A stretch of 64,000 nucleotides of DNA. Source: Gammaproteobacteria bacterium UBA2675 (GTDB lineage: Bacteria; Pseudomonadota; Gammaproteobacteria; Pseudomonadales; Pseudohongiellaceae). This document shows positions 18,712 to 27,964 of this stretch, one piece after another. Under the pieces are notes generated by a model. That model had not been told where the DNA came from. It saw only the letters and a list, made by a program, of their open reading frames with translations, and made no database searches. Position 1 is the stretch's first letter. Every line of letters begins with the position of its first letter. Location: NCBI GenBank assembly GCA_002354805.1, contig DEMH01000015.1, positions 306,858 through 370,857 of the forward strand, written 5' to 3'. Both the position numbers and the translations under genes were made by a program.

Positions 18712-20067
18712 ATGAGTGCAGTAAATACAATTCTCCGATCCGCCATGATGGCTGCCTTCCTGGCGACTTCTGCGTCTGTCGGCACCATGATGCTGGCTAC
18801 GCCTGCTTATGCGCAGGAAGAAGAAGATGGCCCGCGTGAACCACCACCCACTCGTCGTTCAGACACCTTGAGCGATCGTGTGTACCGTGTGATCGCTGAA
18901 GTGCAGGAATTGATGAACCCGACCGAAGAGGGCGTACAGCCTGATCTGGAAGCCGCCAAGCGTGAACTGGACTCATTGAATGAGCGCTATGACACGCTGA
19001 ACGACTTCGAGAAGGCCACCATGCTGAACTTCTACACCAACTACTATCTTGGTGTGGATGATATTGCGAACGCATTGGCGACGTTTGAACGCATCCTCAC
19101 AATCGAGGACCTGCGTCCGGAGCAGCGTCTGCGCACACTGCAGTCTCTGGGTCAGCTCTACGCCGTCGAAGAACGGTATGAAGATGCGATTCGTACACTG
19201 GAACAGTGGCGCGAACTGTCAGCTGAAGAAAACGCGACGGTTTACAACGTACTGGCACAGTCTCACTACAACCTGCAGCAGTTCCCGCAGTCGATTGAAT
19301 ATCTGCTGAGCTATATGGATATGCTGCGGGCAGAGGGTCGCGAAATTGCGCGCAATATCTATACCTTTCTGAATGCCATGTACATTGAACTGGAAGACTA
19401 TGAGTCGGCACTGGATGTCACCAAAACGCTGGTAGCGCTGTTTGATGAAGGTGCTGACTGGCGTAATCTGGCAGCCATCTATGGCTTCCTGGATCGTGAA
19501 GCACAGCGTATCCAGACCATGGAACTTGCCTACGTGAAGGGTTATCTGGAAAGCGAAGCTGAGTTCATGAACCTGGCTCAGTCTCTTGCGGGTCTGGATG
19601 CGCCGATTCGTGGCATCGAGATTCTGGAAGACGGTATCGAACAGGGTATCGTCGAGGAGAACGGAGATAACCTGCGCCGACTGACTCAGATGTACATTAT
19701 CGCATCCGAGTTTGAAGCGGCAGTAGAACCTGCAGAGCGTCTGGTTGAAATCGTCGATGATGGCGAAGCCTGGGATTACCTTGGCTATATCCATCTGATG
19801 AACCGTGACTATGCCAGCGCTGTGGAAGCCATGCAGACCGCTCTTGATCGTGGCGGCCTTGAGAACACTGGTGACGTCCAGCTGTCTCTGGCGCGAGCCC
19901 TGGTAGAGCTGGATCGTTATGACGAAGCCCTGACAGCCGCGCAACGTGCACAGCAAATGGGTGCCAACAATGCTGGTCAGTTTGTATCGTTCGTTGAAAG
20001 CTCAAAGGCGCGCTATGAAGCGCTACAGGAGCAGAAAGAACGCGCAATCGAATACTACCAGTCTTGA
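18712..20067 (+). CDS. Periplasmic tetratricopeptide-repeat protein of the TonB2 cluster
   Basis: A 451-residue secreted protein made mostly of helical TPR-like repeats; TPR proteins commonly terminate TonB2 clusters but the exact role is unknown. ATG 18712 is chosen because GGAGGAG stands 6 bases before it and a signal peptide begins there (cleavage near AYAQEEE, about residue 35). The earlier in-frame ATG at 18691 is inside tonB. A Pro/Arg-rich segment follows the signal, then repeats from about 90 to 430. A strong terminator follows. Confidence 0.85.
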   Translation: MSAVNTILRSAMMAAFLATSASVGTMMLATPAYAQEEEDGPREPPPTRRSDTLSDRVYRVIAEVQELMNPTEEGVQPDLEAAKRELDSLNERYDTLNDFEKATMLNFYTNYYLGVDDIANALATFERILTIEDLRPEQRLRTLQSLGQLYAVEERYEDAIRTLEQWRELSAEENATVYNVLAQSHYNLQQFPQSIEYLLSYMDMLRAEGREIARNIYTFLNAMYIELEDYESALDVTKTLVALFDEGADWRNLAAIYGFLDREAQRIQTMELAYVKGYLESEAEFMNLAQSLAGLDAPIRGIEILEDGIEQGIVEENGDNLRRLTQMYIIASEFEAAVEPAERLVEIVDDGEAWDYLGYIHLMNRDYASAVEAMQTALDRGGLENTGDVQLSLARALVELDRYDEALTAAQRAQQMGANNAGQFVSFVESSKARYEALQEQKERAIEYYQS

Positions 20068-20089
20068 AATCGGGGCCACTGGCCCCCAT

Positions 20090-20127
20090 AAAAAGCCCGG
20101 ACACCGAAAGGTCTCCGGGCTTTTTTG
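20090..20127 (+). terminator. Rho-independent terminator of the TonB2 cluster
   Basis: AAAAAGCCCGGA and TCCGGGCTTTTT form a 12-bp stem with an inner ACC/GGT pair around GAAA, ending in a T run. It closes the six-gene cluster. Confidence 0.92.
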
Positions 20128-20236
20128 TTTCTGGGCTCTACCTACTTCACGCGGGTAGTTGCCAAGATTACCAGGCGCGAGGCGGCCAGAGACCAGACAC
20201 TGATTAATAGAATTCAAAACAGCAGAGGTTTGTTGC

Positions 20237-22147
20237 ATGACAACAGATATGAAAAAGGAAACGCGTGGATTTGAAACCGAAGCCAAGCAGCTACTGAAGC
20301 TGATGATCCACTCGCTGTACAGCAATAAGGAAGTATTCCTGCGCGAGTTGATTTCAAATGCATCGGATGCTGCAGACAAGCTGCGCTTTCAGGCCTTGTC
20401 CAATCCCGACATTTACGAGGGTGATACCGACCTGAGGGTGTTGATAGACTTTGACAAGGATGCGGGCACCATCACCATCAGCGACAACGGCATCGGCATG
20501 GATCGCGAAGACGTGATCAGCAACCTAGGCACTATCGCGAGGTCTGGCACTGCCCAGTTTCTTCAGTCCCTTAGCGGCGACCAAAAGAAAGACTCCCAGT
20601 TAATTGGCCAGTTTGGTGTGGGTTTCTATTCAGCATTCATTGTTGCCAACGAAGTTGAAGTCATCACACGCAAGGCTGGCACAGCCGCCACCGACGCCGT
20701 GCGCTGGGTCTCAGCAGGGGAGTCCGATTATTCCATAGAGGCTACTGAGAAAGCTGGACGCGGTACCACCGTTATACTGAAGCTGCGCGATGACTCCAAG
20801 GACTTCGCAGACGCCTATCGTATCCGCCAGGTGGTCAAGAAATACGCGGATCATATCGCCATACCGGTATTGCTGCCCAAGCAGAACTTCGACGATAAAG
20901 ATGATGAAAAATCCGCTGAGGCGCCGGAATATGAAGCGGTCAACGATGCCAAGGCTCTTTGGACACGCCCAAGGACGCAGGTAAGCGATGATGAATACGT
21001 TGAATTCTATAAACACGTCTCACACGACTACGAAAAGCCACTAAGCTGGAGCCACAACAAGGTAGAAGGCAAACTGGAATACACCAGTCTGCTGTATCTT
21101 CCTGCAAGAGCGCCGTTTGACCTGTGGAATCGTGATGGCGCCCGAGGGCTGAAACTCTACGTGCAACGGGTCTTCATCATGGATCAGGCGGAGCAGTTTC
21201 TTCCACTGTACCTGCGATTCATCAAAGGCGTTGTTGATTCCAATGACATATCCCTTAACGTATCACGCGAGATTCTGCAAAAAGATCCCGCTGTTGATTC
21301 GATGCGCAGTGCCTTGACCAAGCGTGCGCTGGATATGCTGGCCAAACTCAAAAAGGACGAGCCCGAGAAATACGCGACGTTCTGGAAAGAGTTCGGGCAG
21401 GTTCTTAAAGAAGGGCCCGGCGAGGATTACAGCAACCGCGAAGCGATCGCCAAACTGCTGATGTTTGCCAGCACCCATGACGATAGCAAAGGGCAGGACC
21501 AGAGCCTGGAAGACTATGTGTCGCGTATGAAGTCTGATCAGGAAAAGATCTATTACCTGATCGCTGATTCGGCAAAGGCCGCCAAAGGCAGTCCGCACCT
21601 GGAAATTTTCCGCAAAAAGGGCATTGAAGTGCTGCTGCTGTCCGACCGGATAGATGAGTGGCTGATGAGTCATCTCCACGAGTTCGACGGCAAAGCCTTG
21701 CAGGATGTCGCCCGCGGCGAACTTGACCTCGGTAAACTGGATGACGAGGAAGAAAAGCAGGCTCAGGAAAAATTGGAGGAAGAGCTCAAACCGTTACTGG
21801 AGCGAGTGAAAAACGCACTCGGTGAACGCGTCAAGGAAGTTAGAATCAGTCATCGCCTGACCGATTCGGCAGCTTGTCTGGCCATTGACGAAGACGATAT
21901 GGGCGCGCAGATGCGACGCATCATGCAGGCATCCGGTCAGGCAGTACCTGACAGCAAGCCTATCTTCGAGCTTAATCCAACACACCCATTGGTAGACAAG
22001 CTGGAACATGAACAGAACGAAGAGCGGTTTGGCGATCTGATCTCAATATTGTTCGATCAGGCGAGTCTGGCTGATGGCAATGAGCTGGAAGATCCAGCCC
22101 GATTCAGTCAGCAGCTCAACAAGTTGCTGCTTGAGTTGTGCAACTGA
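20237..22147 (+). CDS. htpG: Molecular chaperone HtpG (Hsp90)
   Basis: ATP-dependent cytosolic chaperone. The 636 residues show the GHKL ATPase fold: ELISNASDAADKLRF, SDNGIGMDREDV, and GQFGVGFYSAF. The middle domain has the conserved SLNVSREILQ stretch, and the C-terminal dimerisation domain ends at about 630. It has its own upstream region after a terminator; I do not see a clear heat-shock (sigma-32) promoter. Confidence 0.98.
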   Translation: MTTDMKKETRGFETEAKQLLKLMIHSLYSNKEVFLRELISNASDAADKLRFQALSNPDIYEGDTDLRVLIDFDKDAGTITISDNGIGMDREDVISNLGTIARSGTAQFLQSLSGDQKKDSQLIGQFGVGFYSAFIVANEVEVITRKAGTAATDAVRWVSAGESDYSIEATEKAGRGTTVILKLRDDSKDFADAYRIRQVVKKYADHIAIPVLLPKQNFDDKDDEKSAEAPEYEAVNDAKALWTRPRTQVSDDEYVEFYKHVSHDYEKPLSWSHNKVEGKLEYTSLLYLPARAPFDLWNRDGARGLKLYVQRVFIMDQAEQFLPLYLRFIKGVVDSNDISLNVSREILQKDPAVDSMRSALTKRALDMLAKLKKDEPEKYATFWKEFGQVLKEGPGEDYSNREAIAKLLMFASTHDDSKGQDQSLEDYVSRMKSDQEKIYYLIADSAKAAKGSPHLEIFRKKGIEVLLLSDRIDEWLMSHLHEFDGKALQDVARGELDLGKLDDEEEKQAQEKLEEELKPLLERVKNALGERVKEVRISHRLTDSAACLAIDEDDMGAQMRRIMQASGQAVPDSKPIFELNPTHPLVDKLEHEQNEERFGDLISILFDQASLADGNELEDPARFSQQLNKLLLELCN

Positions 22148-22159
22148 TTTGAGGCCAGC

Positions 22160-22186
22160 GTTTGCGGGGCAGGAGGCCCCGCAAAC
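22160..22186. terminator. Shared hairpin between convergent htpG and argS
   Basis: GTTTGCGGGGC and GCCCCGCAAAC form a perfect 11-bp stem around AGGAG. It lies between two converging genes and could stop transcription from either side, although no long T tract is present on either strand. Confidence 0.5.
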
Positions 22187-22205
22187 AATCATGACCTGGG
22201 TCTGC

Positions 22206-23942
22206 TTACATTTGCTGTAGCGGTTCTATGCCTAGCAGATTCATACCTTCACGCAATGTCTGCGCAGTCAGGCTGGCCAGGGCCAGGCGACTGGCGCGTA
22301 TCTCCGGCTCGGACTTAAGAATAGGGCAGCTCTCATAAAACTTCATGAACAACCCCGCCAGTTCAAACAGATACTGACACAGCTGGTTGGCGTAACAATC
22401 CTGACCGACCTGACGCACAGCCTCCGATAATTGCAGGATTTTCAGTAACAAAGCACGTTCCTCAGCAGCGCTGGTCTGAATCTGCGAGCCTGGTTCGACG
22501 CCTTCAGCCTCCAGGCGGCGAATGACACTCTGAATCCGCGCGTAGGCATACAGCATGTAAGGCGCCGTATTGCCGTCGAAGGACAACATGGTCGACCAGT
22601 CGAATATGTAATCGCTGGTGCGATTCTTGGACAACTCGGCATACTTTACTGCGGCAATACCCACCGTCTCCGAGATCTCCCTGCGCTGTGCTTCTGGCAA
22701 ATCCGGGTTTTTGTCGGACACCAGCGTAAATGCTCTCTGTACAGCCTCATCCAGCAAGGCCTTGAGCTTGACAGTATCACCACTGCGCGTTTTGAAAGGT
22801 TTCCCATCCTCGCCCATCATCGTGCCGTAGGCGACATGTTCCAGGCTGCAATCACTACGAACCAGCCCTGCAGCCCGCGCTACAGCGAATACCTGCTGAA
22901 AATGCAGACTCTGTCTGGCATCGACCACATAGAGCACCCGGTCTGCACCGAGTTGACCGGAGCGATAGCGGATGGCGGCAAGATCGGTGGTGGCATAAAG
23001 ATAACCACCATCCCGTTTTTGTATGATGACGGGCAGGGGCGTGCCATCTTTACCGGTGAATTCTTCCAGGAATACACACTGGGCGCCGTCTGATTCAGTC
23101 AGCAGTTTTTTTGCAGAAAGCTCATTAACAATTTTTGGCAAATCATTGTTATAAAAGCTTTCAGCGCAAAGATCACTGGGTTTCAACTTGACCTGAAGTT
23201 GATCGTAGACCTCCTGGCAATGGCGCAGGGATTCTTCGATAAAGCGTTGCCACGCAGCCAGACACTCGGCGTCACCCTGTTGAAGTCGCACGACATAACT
23301 GCGCGCCAGATCAGCAAATCCTGCCTCATCGTCGAAACGCTGCTTGGCCGTGCGGTAAAAACTCTCCAGGTCCGAGAGGCTACCCGACACTGATTCCCCC
23401 TGCTCAATCAGTGAGGTCATATGTGCGATGAGCATGCCGAACTGGGTTCCCCAGTCGCCCACATGATTTTGCCTTATCACGCAGTGCCCAAGGGCTTCCA
23501 GAACCCGTACGATAGTGTCGCCGATAATCGTCCCACGTAAATGCCCAACGTGCATTTCCTTGGCAAGGTTGGGGCTGGAATAGTCCACCACGATGGTCTG
23601 GGTGTTATCATCCGGCAGGATCAACTGAGCCTGCGACTGGAATATCGCTGTGGCGCGGGTGTTAAGAGATGCATCATCCAGAAACAGATTGATAAAACCT
23701 GGTCCTGCAACCTCGGCCCGGCTGACCAGTCCCTCGGTGTTCAGAGCGGTCACCACTTCCTGGGCCACCTCTCGCGGATTGCGGCGCAGCTGCTTTGCGA
23801 CTGACATCACGCCATTGGCCTGATAATCGCCAAACTCGGGACGGGAGGCGTAAATGACCTGCGCTCTGGCATCATCGATGCCTGTCACTTTGACCAGTGC
23901 TTTGGTAACGGCAGCATCAAGCGTCTCTTTGAGGGTCTGCAT
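22206..23942 (-). CDS. argS: Arginyl-tRNA synthetase
   Basis: Charges tRNA-Arg with arginine. The 578 residues have the N-terminal tRNA D-loop recognition (Add1) domain and the class I HIGH motif as HVGH (131-134) within SSPNLAKEMHVGHLRG. The DALR anticodon-binding domain with the family C-terminus follows (about 455-578). A KMSKS motif is not evident; the corresponding loop reads GKPFKTRSGDTV, as in many ArgRS. Transcribed divergently from rluC. Confidence 0.97.
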   Translation of the reverse strand: MQTLKETLDAAVTKALVKVTGIDDARAQVIYASRPEFGDYQANGVMSVAKQLRRNPREVAQEVVTALNTEGLVSRAEVAGPGFINLFLDDASLNTRATAIFQSQAQLILPDDNTQTIVVDYSSPNLAKEMHVGHLRGTIIGDTIVRVLEALGHCVIRQNHVGDWGTQFGMLIAHMTSLIEQGESVSGSLSDLESFYRTAKQRFDDEAGFADLARSYVVRLQQGDAECLAAWQRFIEESLRHCQEVYDQLQVKLKPSDLCAESFYNNDLPKIVNELSAKKLLTESDGAQCVFLEEFTGKDGTPLPVIIQKRDGGYLYATTDLAAIRYRSGQLGADRVLYVVDARQSLHFQQVFAVARAAGLVRSDCSLEHVAYGTMMGEDGKPFKTRSGDTVKLKALLDEAVQRAFTLVSDKNPDLPEAQRREISETVGIAAVKYAELSKNRTSDYIFDWSTMLSFDGNTAPYMLYAYARIQSVIRRLEAEGVEPGSQIQTSAAEERALLLKILQLSEAVRQVGQDCYANQLCQYLFELAGLFMKFYESCPILKSEPEIRASRLALASLTAQTLREGMNLLGIEPLQQM

Positions 23943-24071
23943 GCGGGACTTCCTGTTTATGACTCTGGAGATGGAAACGAATAGCGGCTAACTTTCAAGC
24001 AGCGCGGATTTTACACTATTCACGCCTGGCCTGCCGGATCAATCTGTCCCTCGACCGAACAGTAACACTGA

Positions 24072-24077
24072 TATAAT
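24072..24077 (+). promoter_or_regulatory. -10 element upstream of rluC
   Basis: A perfect TATAAT lies 35 bases before the rluC start. The sequence 16-18 bp upstream (around TCGACC) is a poor -35, so the promoter may be weak or activator-assisted. Confidence 0.4.
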
Positions 24078-24112
24078 GCCGGCTTTGCCGCACTGCGATC
24101 AGACCTGTAGCC

Positions 24113-25099
24113 ATGAGTGACCAAAAACAATCAACACAGCCTGCCAGAGATTATCAGGGGGCAGCCACGACTGGAGTCCAGTATCTCTCCGTGGGCGAAC
24201 ACGCTTCTGGTCAGCGCTTGGACAACTTTCTCATGTCCCGGCTGCGTGGTTTACCCAAATCGCATCTGTACCGTCTCATTCGCAAAGGCGAGATTCGCAT
24301 CAACAAAAAGCGCTGCAAGCCCGACAGTCGTGTTACGGAGGGCGATGTCGTTCGTGTCGCTCCCTTGCGACTCAGTGAGCGGGACGCGCCTATCCCGCCA
24401 GGTGCCGAGCTGCAACTTGCCCTGCAACAGTCGATATTATACGAAGACGATCATTTGCTGCTGCTAAACAAACCTGCCGGAATGCCCGTCCATGCCGGAA
24501 CGGGCACGGCTGCGGGAGTGATCGAGGCCCTGCGCTATATGGCAGGTGAGGGCGGCTACCGTGAACTGGCACACCGACTTGATAAAGAGACTTCTGGCTG
24601 TTTGCTGGTGGCGAAATCCGCGACCGCGCTCAGAACCCTTCAGACGGCCTTCAAAAATCGTCAGGTCAGCAAGACCTACCAGGCCATTGTGCATGGCAGT
24701 TGGCCAACAAACGTGACGCGGGTCGATGCGCCGCTGCTCAGAACGCAGCCCCAGCAGGGTGAACGCATCGTCAAGACCGATGACAGTGGCAAGTCGGCGC
24801 AGACTGAGTTTCGTCTGTTAAAGGACTATGGCATTGCCAGCCTGATAGAGGCTCGACCACTTACCGGGCGCACACATCAGATCCGCGTGCATTGCCAGCA
24901 GGCAGGGCATCCTATCCTCGGGGATGACAAGTACACCTACCATCGCCCGCATTCATTCAGCAAATTGCGCTTTTTGTGCCTACATGCCAGCGCTTTGTCT
25001 CTGGCCCATCCGGTAACAGGCCAGACATTGGCAGTGTCAGCACCACTGCGATCAGCCATGCAGGAATTACTGACACAACTTGACGAAAGCCCGGCGTAA
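24113..25099 (+). CDS. rluC: 23S rRNA pseudouridine synthase, RluC type
   Basis: Isomerises specific uridines of 23S rRNA. The 328 residues contain an N-terminal S4 RNA-binding domain (about 33-90) and a RluA-family catalytic domain. Its motif HRLDKETSG (154-162) carries the essential Asp157, and GRTHQIRVHCQQAGHPILGD is typical. The assignment to RluC rather than RluD rests on the overall sequence and on the neighbouring yceD-rpmF-plsX genes. Confidence 0.9.
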   Translation: MSDQKQSTQPARDYQGAATTGVQYLSVGEHASGQRLDNFLMSRLRGLPKSHLYRLIRKGEIRINKKRCKPDSRVTEGDVVRVAPLRLSERDAPIPPGAELQLALQQSILYEDDHLLLLNKPAGMPVHAGTGTAAGVIEALRYMAGEGGYRELAHRLDKETSGCLLVAKSATALRTLQTAFKNRQVSKTYQAIVHGSWPTNVTRVDAPLLRTQPQQGERIVKTDDSGKSAQTEFRLLKDYGIASLIEARPLTGRTHQIRVHCQQAGHPILGDDKYTYHRPHSFSKLRFLCLHASALSLAHPVTGQTLAVSAPLRSAMQELLTQLDESPA

Positions 25100-25152
25100 T
25101 GCCCAAACTGGCAGTAACAACCCGTAAAATATGCAAAAAAGCGCATATTTTT

Positions 25153-25181
25153 TTGACAGCGAACGCTGTTGCCCCTATTAT
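25153..25181 (+). promoter_or_regulatory. Strong sigma-70 promoter before yceD
   Basis: Perfect TTGACA (25153-25158), a 17-bp spacer and TATTAT (25176-25181). The expected transcription start at about 25188 is only some 3 bases before the yceD ATG at 25191, so the message would be nearly leaderless for yceD while having a normal leader for rpmF. Confidence 0.7.
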
Positions 25182-25190
25182 TGCGCGCCT

Positions 25191-25754
25191 ATGGCTGACA
25201 CCCTCGATTTTGCCTCCCCAGTTCCTGCAATTCTGGACTCCCGAAAGGTCTTCAGACAGGGGCTGTTAGTAGAGGGAAGTATTGCGGTTGCTGAACTGAA
25301 ACAGCTTTGCAGCATGCTCAGCAGTGCCGAAGGGCGAGTCAATGCCAGACTGGAATTTGGGTTTGACGACGCACGTAGACGCAAAATCGAAGGCCGCGTA
25401 TACGGTGAATTATCGTTGCAGTGCCAGCGCTGCCTCGACACTGTCAGGGTCGCGGTGAGTGAGCCGGTTAACCTTGCGGTGGTAAGCAGCGAAGACAGCG
25501 CTCGCCAGTTACCGGCGGATATCGACCCCTTGCTGGATGTCAATGAGGAAATCAGACCGGCAGAGTTGATAGAAGAACAGATGATACTTGGATTGCCGAT
25601 TGTGGCGACGCATGAACATTGCGAACCACACACGGCTTCGGTGACGCCGCCTTCGAAGGCTTCAGATAAGCAATCGGCGCCATCAACCAGCAACCCGTTT
25701 GCGGTGCTGGCAGCACTTAAGAACAACAGCGAAAAGAATAGCGACACACACTGA
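25191..25754 (+). CDS. yceD: DUF177 family protein YceD
   Basis: A conserved protein encoded beside the L32 gene in many bacteria; members are implicated in 23S rRNA or L32-related ribosome biogenesis. The chosen ATG gives 187 residues beginning MADTLDFASP, matching the family. An in-frame ATG at 25131 lies upstream of the promoter and is unlikely. A CxxC pair (CQRC, about 80) followed by the acidic stretch with DPLLDVNEEI is the DUF177 signature. The C-terminal 40 residues are low in complexity. Confidence 0.88.
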   Translation: MADTLDFASPVPAILDSRKVFRQGLLVEGSIAVAELKQLCSMLSSAEGRVNARLEFGFDDARRRKIEGRVYGELSLQCQRCLDTVRVAVSEPVNLAVVSSEDSARQLPADIDPLLDVNEEIRPAELIEEQMILGLPIVATHEHCEPHTASVTPPSKASDKQSAPSTSNPFAVLAALKNNSEKNSDTH

Positions 25755-25789
25755 TTTAGTTATCGTTTTTACAAACAGGAGTACCTGAA

Positions 25790-25969
25790 ATGGCCGTTCA
25801 ACAGAACAAAAAATCCCGCGCTCGTCGCGACCAGCGTCGTAGCCACGATGCTCTGACAGGCGCAACTCTTTCTGTGGACAAAACCACAGGAGAAGTCCAT
25901 CGTCGTCACCACGTGACTGCAGATGGCTTCTACAAAGGCAAAAAAGTACTGAATCTGGGCGACGAGTAA
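25790..25969 (+). CDS. rpmF: 50S ribosomal protein L32
   Basis: A 59-residue basic protein of the large ribosomal subunit, starting MAVQQNKKSRARRDQRRSHD, which is diagnostic for L32. An AGGAG site (25777-25781) precedes the ATG. The zinc-binding cysteines found in some L32 are absent, so this is the cysteine-free (C-) form. Its stop is two bases before the plsX start. Confidence 0.97.
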   Translation: MAVQQNKKSRARRDQRRSHDALTGATLSVDKTTGEVHRRHHVTADGFYKGKKVLNLGDE

Positions 25970-25971
25970 GT

Positions 25972-26982
25972 TTGACGAAAGTCAGACGTATTGCCGTGGA
26001 TGTAATGGGGGGCGATCATGGCCCCCACGTGACGGTGTCGGCCGCGCTCAAAGCGCTGCGCCGACATCCTGATCTGCATCTGGTCCTGGTGGGTCCTCAG
26101 CAGGAGATAAACCCCTCACTGGACACACTGCCTCCCGCTCTACGTGCTCGCGTCAGTGTCCTGCATACTGATGATGTGATCAGTAACCATGACAGACCTG
26201 ACCGAATTCTTCGTTCCAGTCGCAACAGCTCCATGTTCATCGCGATCGACCAGGTGAAGCAGGGTGAGGCTGATGCCTGTGTCAGCGCCGGTAATACCGG
26301 AGCCCTGTTGATGGCAGGACGCCACCTGTTAAAGACCATTCCCGGCATCGACAAACCCGCCATTATGGCCATGATTCCCGTGACACGTGCCGGTGGCTAT
26401 AGCTACCTGCTGGATGTCGGCGCGAATGTGCGCAACTCTGCACGAGAACTCTACCAATTTGCCTGCATGGGTGCCGTACTGGCCAGCTCATTGTCCGGGC
26501 GTACACCCGCCCGTGTTGCCTTGCTGAACATTGGCGAGGAGTCCATCAAAGGCACGCCTGTCATCCAGGAAGCCTCGCAACTGCTCGCCGACAATCCGGA
26601 CTTTGAATACCTGGGCTACATCGAAGGCAACCAGCTATTCTCCGGGCACGCCGACGTCATTGTCTGTGACGGATTCACGGGCAATATAACCATCAAGACC
26701 AGCGCGGGAGCAGTCAAGGCACTTCAGGCCCTGATGCGACGCAGTATCGCCAGACGCTGGTACTACAAGACGTTCAGCTGGATACTCAAACCACTGCTGC
26801 GGGATCTGCGCCGAGAAATAGATCCTGCCCGTTATAACGGCGCCACGTTGGTGGGACTGCAGGGTATCATCGTAAAAAGCCATGGCAATGCCAACGAGAA
26901 GGGCTTTCTCAAAGCAATAGAGCATGCCCTCAGACAGATCAACGATAACGTTCCGGCACTGATTGCCGGTAAAATGGTGTAA
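25972..26982 (+). CDS. plsX: Phosphate acyltransferase
   Basis: Makes acyl-phosphate from acyl-ACP, the first step of phospholipid acylation through PlsY. The TTG at 25972 is used as start because the sequence from there (TKVRRIAVDVMGGDHGP) aligns with the PlsX N-terminus; the next starts would cut into the conserved DVMGGD. Other family motifs: SAGNTGAL, LDVGANV, LNIGEE and DGFTGN. 336 residues. The rpmF-plsX order is widely conserved; fabH, which follows plsX in E. coli, is absent here. Confidence 0.96.
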   Translation: MTKVRRIAVDVMGGDHGPHVTVSAALKALRRHPDLHLVLVGPQQEINPSLDTLPPALRARVSVLHTDDVISNHDRPDRILRSSRNSSMFIAIDQVKQGEADACVSAGNTGALLMAGRHLLKTIPGIDKPAIMAMIPVTRAGGYSYLLDVGANVRNSARELYQFACMGAVLASSLSGRTPARVALLNIGEESIKGTPVIQEASQLLADNPDFEYLGYIEGNQLFSGHADVIVCDGFTGNITIKTSAGAVKALQALMRRSIARRWYYKTFSWILKPLLRDLRREIDPARYNGATLVGLQGIIVKSHGNANEKGFLKAIEHALRQINDNVPALIAGKMV

Positions 26983-26998
26983 ACAGCGAGAAACAGAT

Positions 26999-27934
26999 AT
27001 GCCTAAGATTGGATTCGTATTTCCTGGCCAGGGCTCCCAGCGCAGCGGGATGCTTGCGGACATGATTGAACAGCACCCAGTCATCAGCACCACGTTTGCA
27101 GAGGCCTCGGAAGTGATTGGTCAGGACCTGTGGCAGATAGTCGTCGACAACCTTGACGGTCTGCTGGATCAAACCTACATCACTCAACCGGCTCTGTTGA
27201 CGGCCTCAGTGGCGTTATGGCGTGCCTGGATGCAGGAAAAGGGTCCTTTGCCGGAAATGCTGGCAGGTCACAGCCTTGGTGAATACTCTGCTCTGGTCTG
27301 CGCCGGTGTGTTGAGCTTTACCGACGCCGTATCACTGGTCCATAAACGCGGCCAGTATATGCAGGACGCCGTTCCGGCGGGTACCGGCGGCATGGCTGCC
27401 ATAATCGGCATGGACGACACTCGCATTGATGATATCTGTGCCGGCGTCGCCGATGGTGACACTGTTTCAGCGGCAAATTTCAACTCTCCAGGCCAGACCG
27501 TGATTGCAGGCAGCAAGGCCGCCGTCGAGCGCGCGATGGAGGCATGCAAAGCCGCAGGTGCCAAGCGGGCTCTGCCCCTTAACGTCAGTGTTCCGTCTCA
27601 CTGCGCCCTGATGAAGCCGGCTGCTGACCGGCTGGCCGACGACCTGGCGAAGGTAGATTTCCGCCGCCCGGAAATCCCCGTGGTACAGAATATCAATGGA
27701 CGCGCGACGCGTGAGCCCGGCGAGATCAAGGAAAATCTGCTTAAACAGCTTTATATGCCCGTGCAGTGGGTGGACACAATTTACTGTATGCGCGACTTTG
27801 GTATCGCCAAGGTTGTAGAATGCGGCCCCGGCAAGGTGCTTAGTGGTCTGGTGAAACGCATTCACCCGGAACTTGAGTGTTTTGCGGCTGATTCATCAGA
27901 AGCGCTGGCATCAGCGCTGCAGAACGTCAAATAG
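26999..27934 (+). CDS. fabD: Malonyl-CoA:ACP transacylase
   Basis: Loads malonyl groups onto ACP for fatty-acid elongation. The ATG at 26999 (MPKIGFVFPGQGSQ) gives 311 residues; an earlier ATG in frame lies inside plsX and adds 12 unrelated residues. The active-site serine is Ser92 in GHSLGEYSALV, and the QQ/GQGSQ loop and NVSVPSHCALM histidine are present. Part of a fabD-fabG-acpP-fabF group. Confidence 0.97.
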   Translation: MPKIGFVFPGQGSQRSGMLADMIEQHPVISTTFAEASEVIGQDLWQIVVDNLDGLLDQTYITQPALLTASVALWRAWMQEKGPLPEMLAGHSLGEYSALVCAGVLSFTDAVSLVHKRGQYMQDAVPAGTGGMAAIIGMDDTRIDDICAGVADGDTVSAANFNSPGQTVIAGSKAAVERAMEACKAAGAKRALPLNVSVPSHCALMKPAADRLADDLAKVDFRRPEIPVVQNINGRATREPGEIKENLLKQLYMPVQWVDTIYCMRDFGIAKVVECGPGKVLSGLVKRIHPELECFAADSSEALASALQNVK

Positions 27935-27964
27935 CACAACGTTGTGAACAAGGAGTCAATGCTG

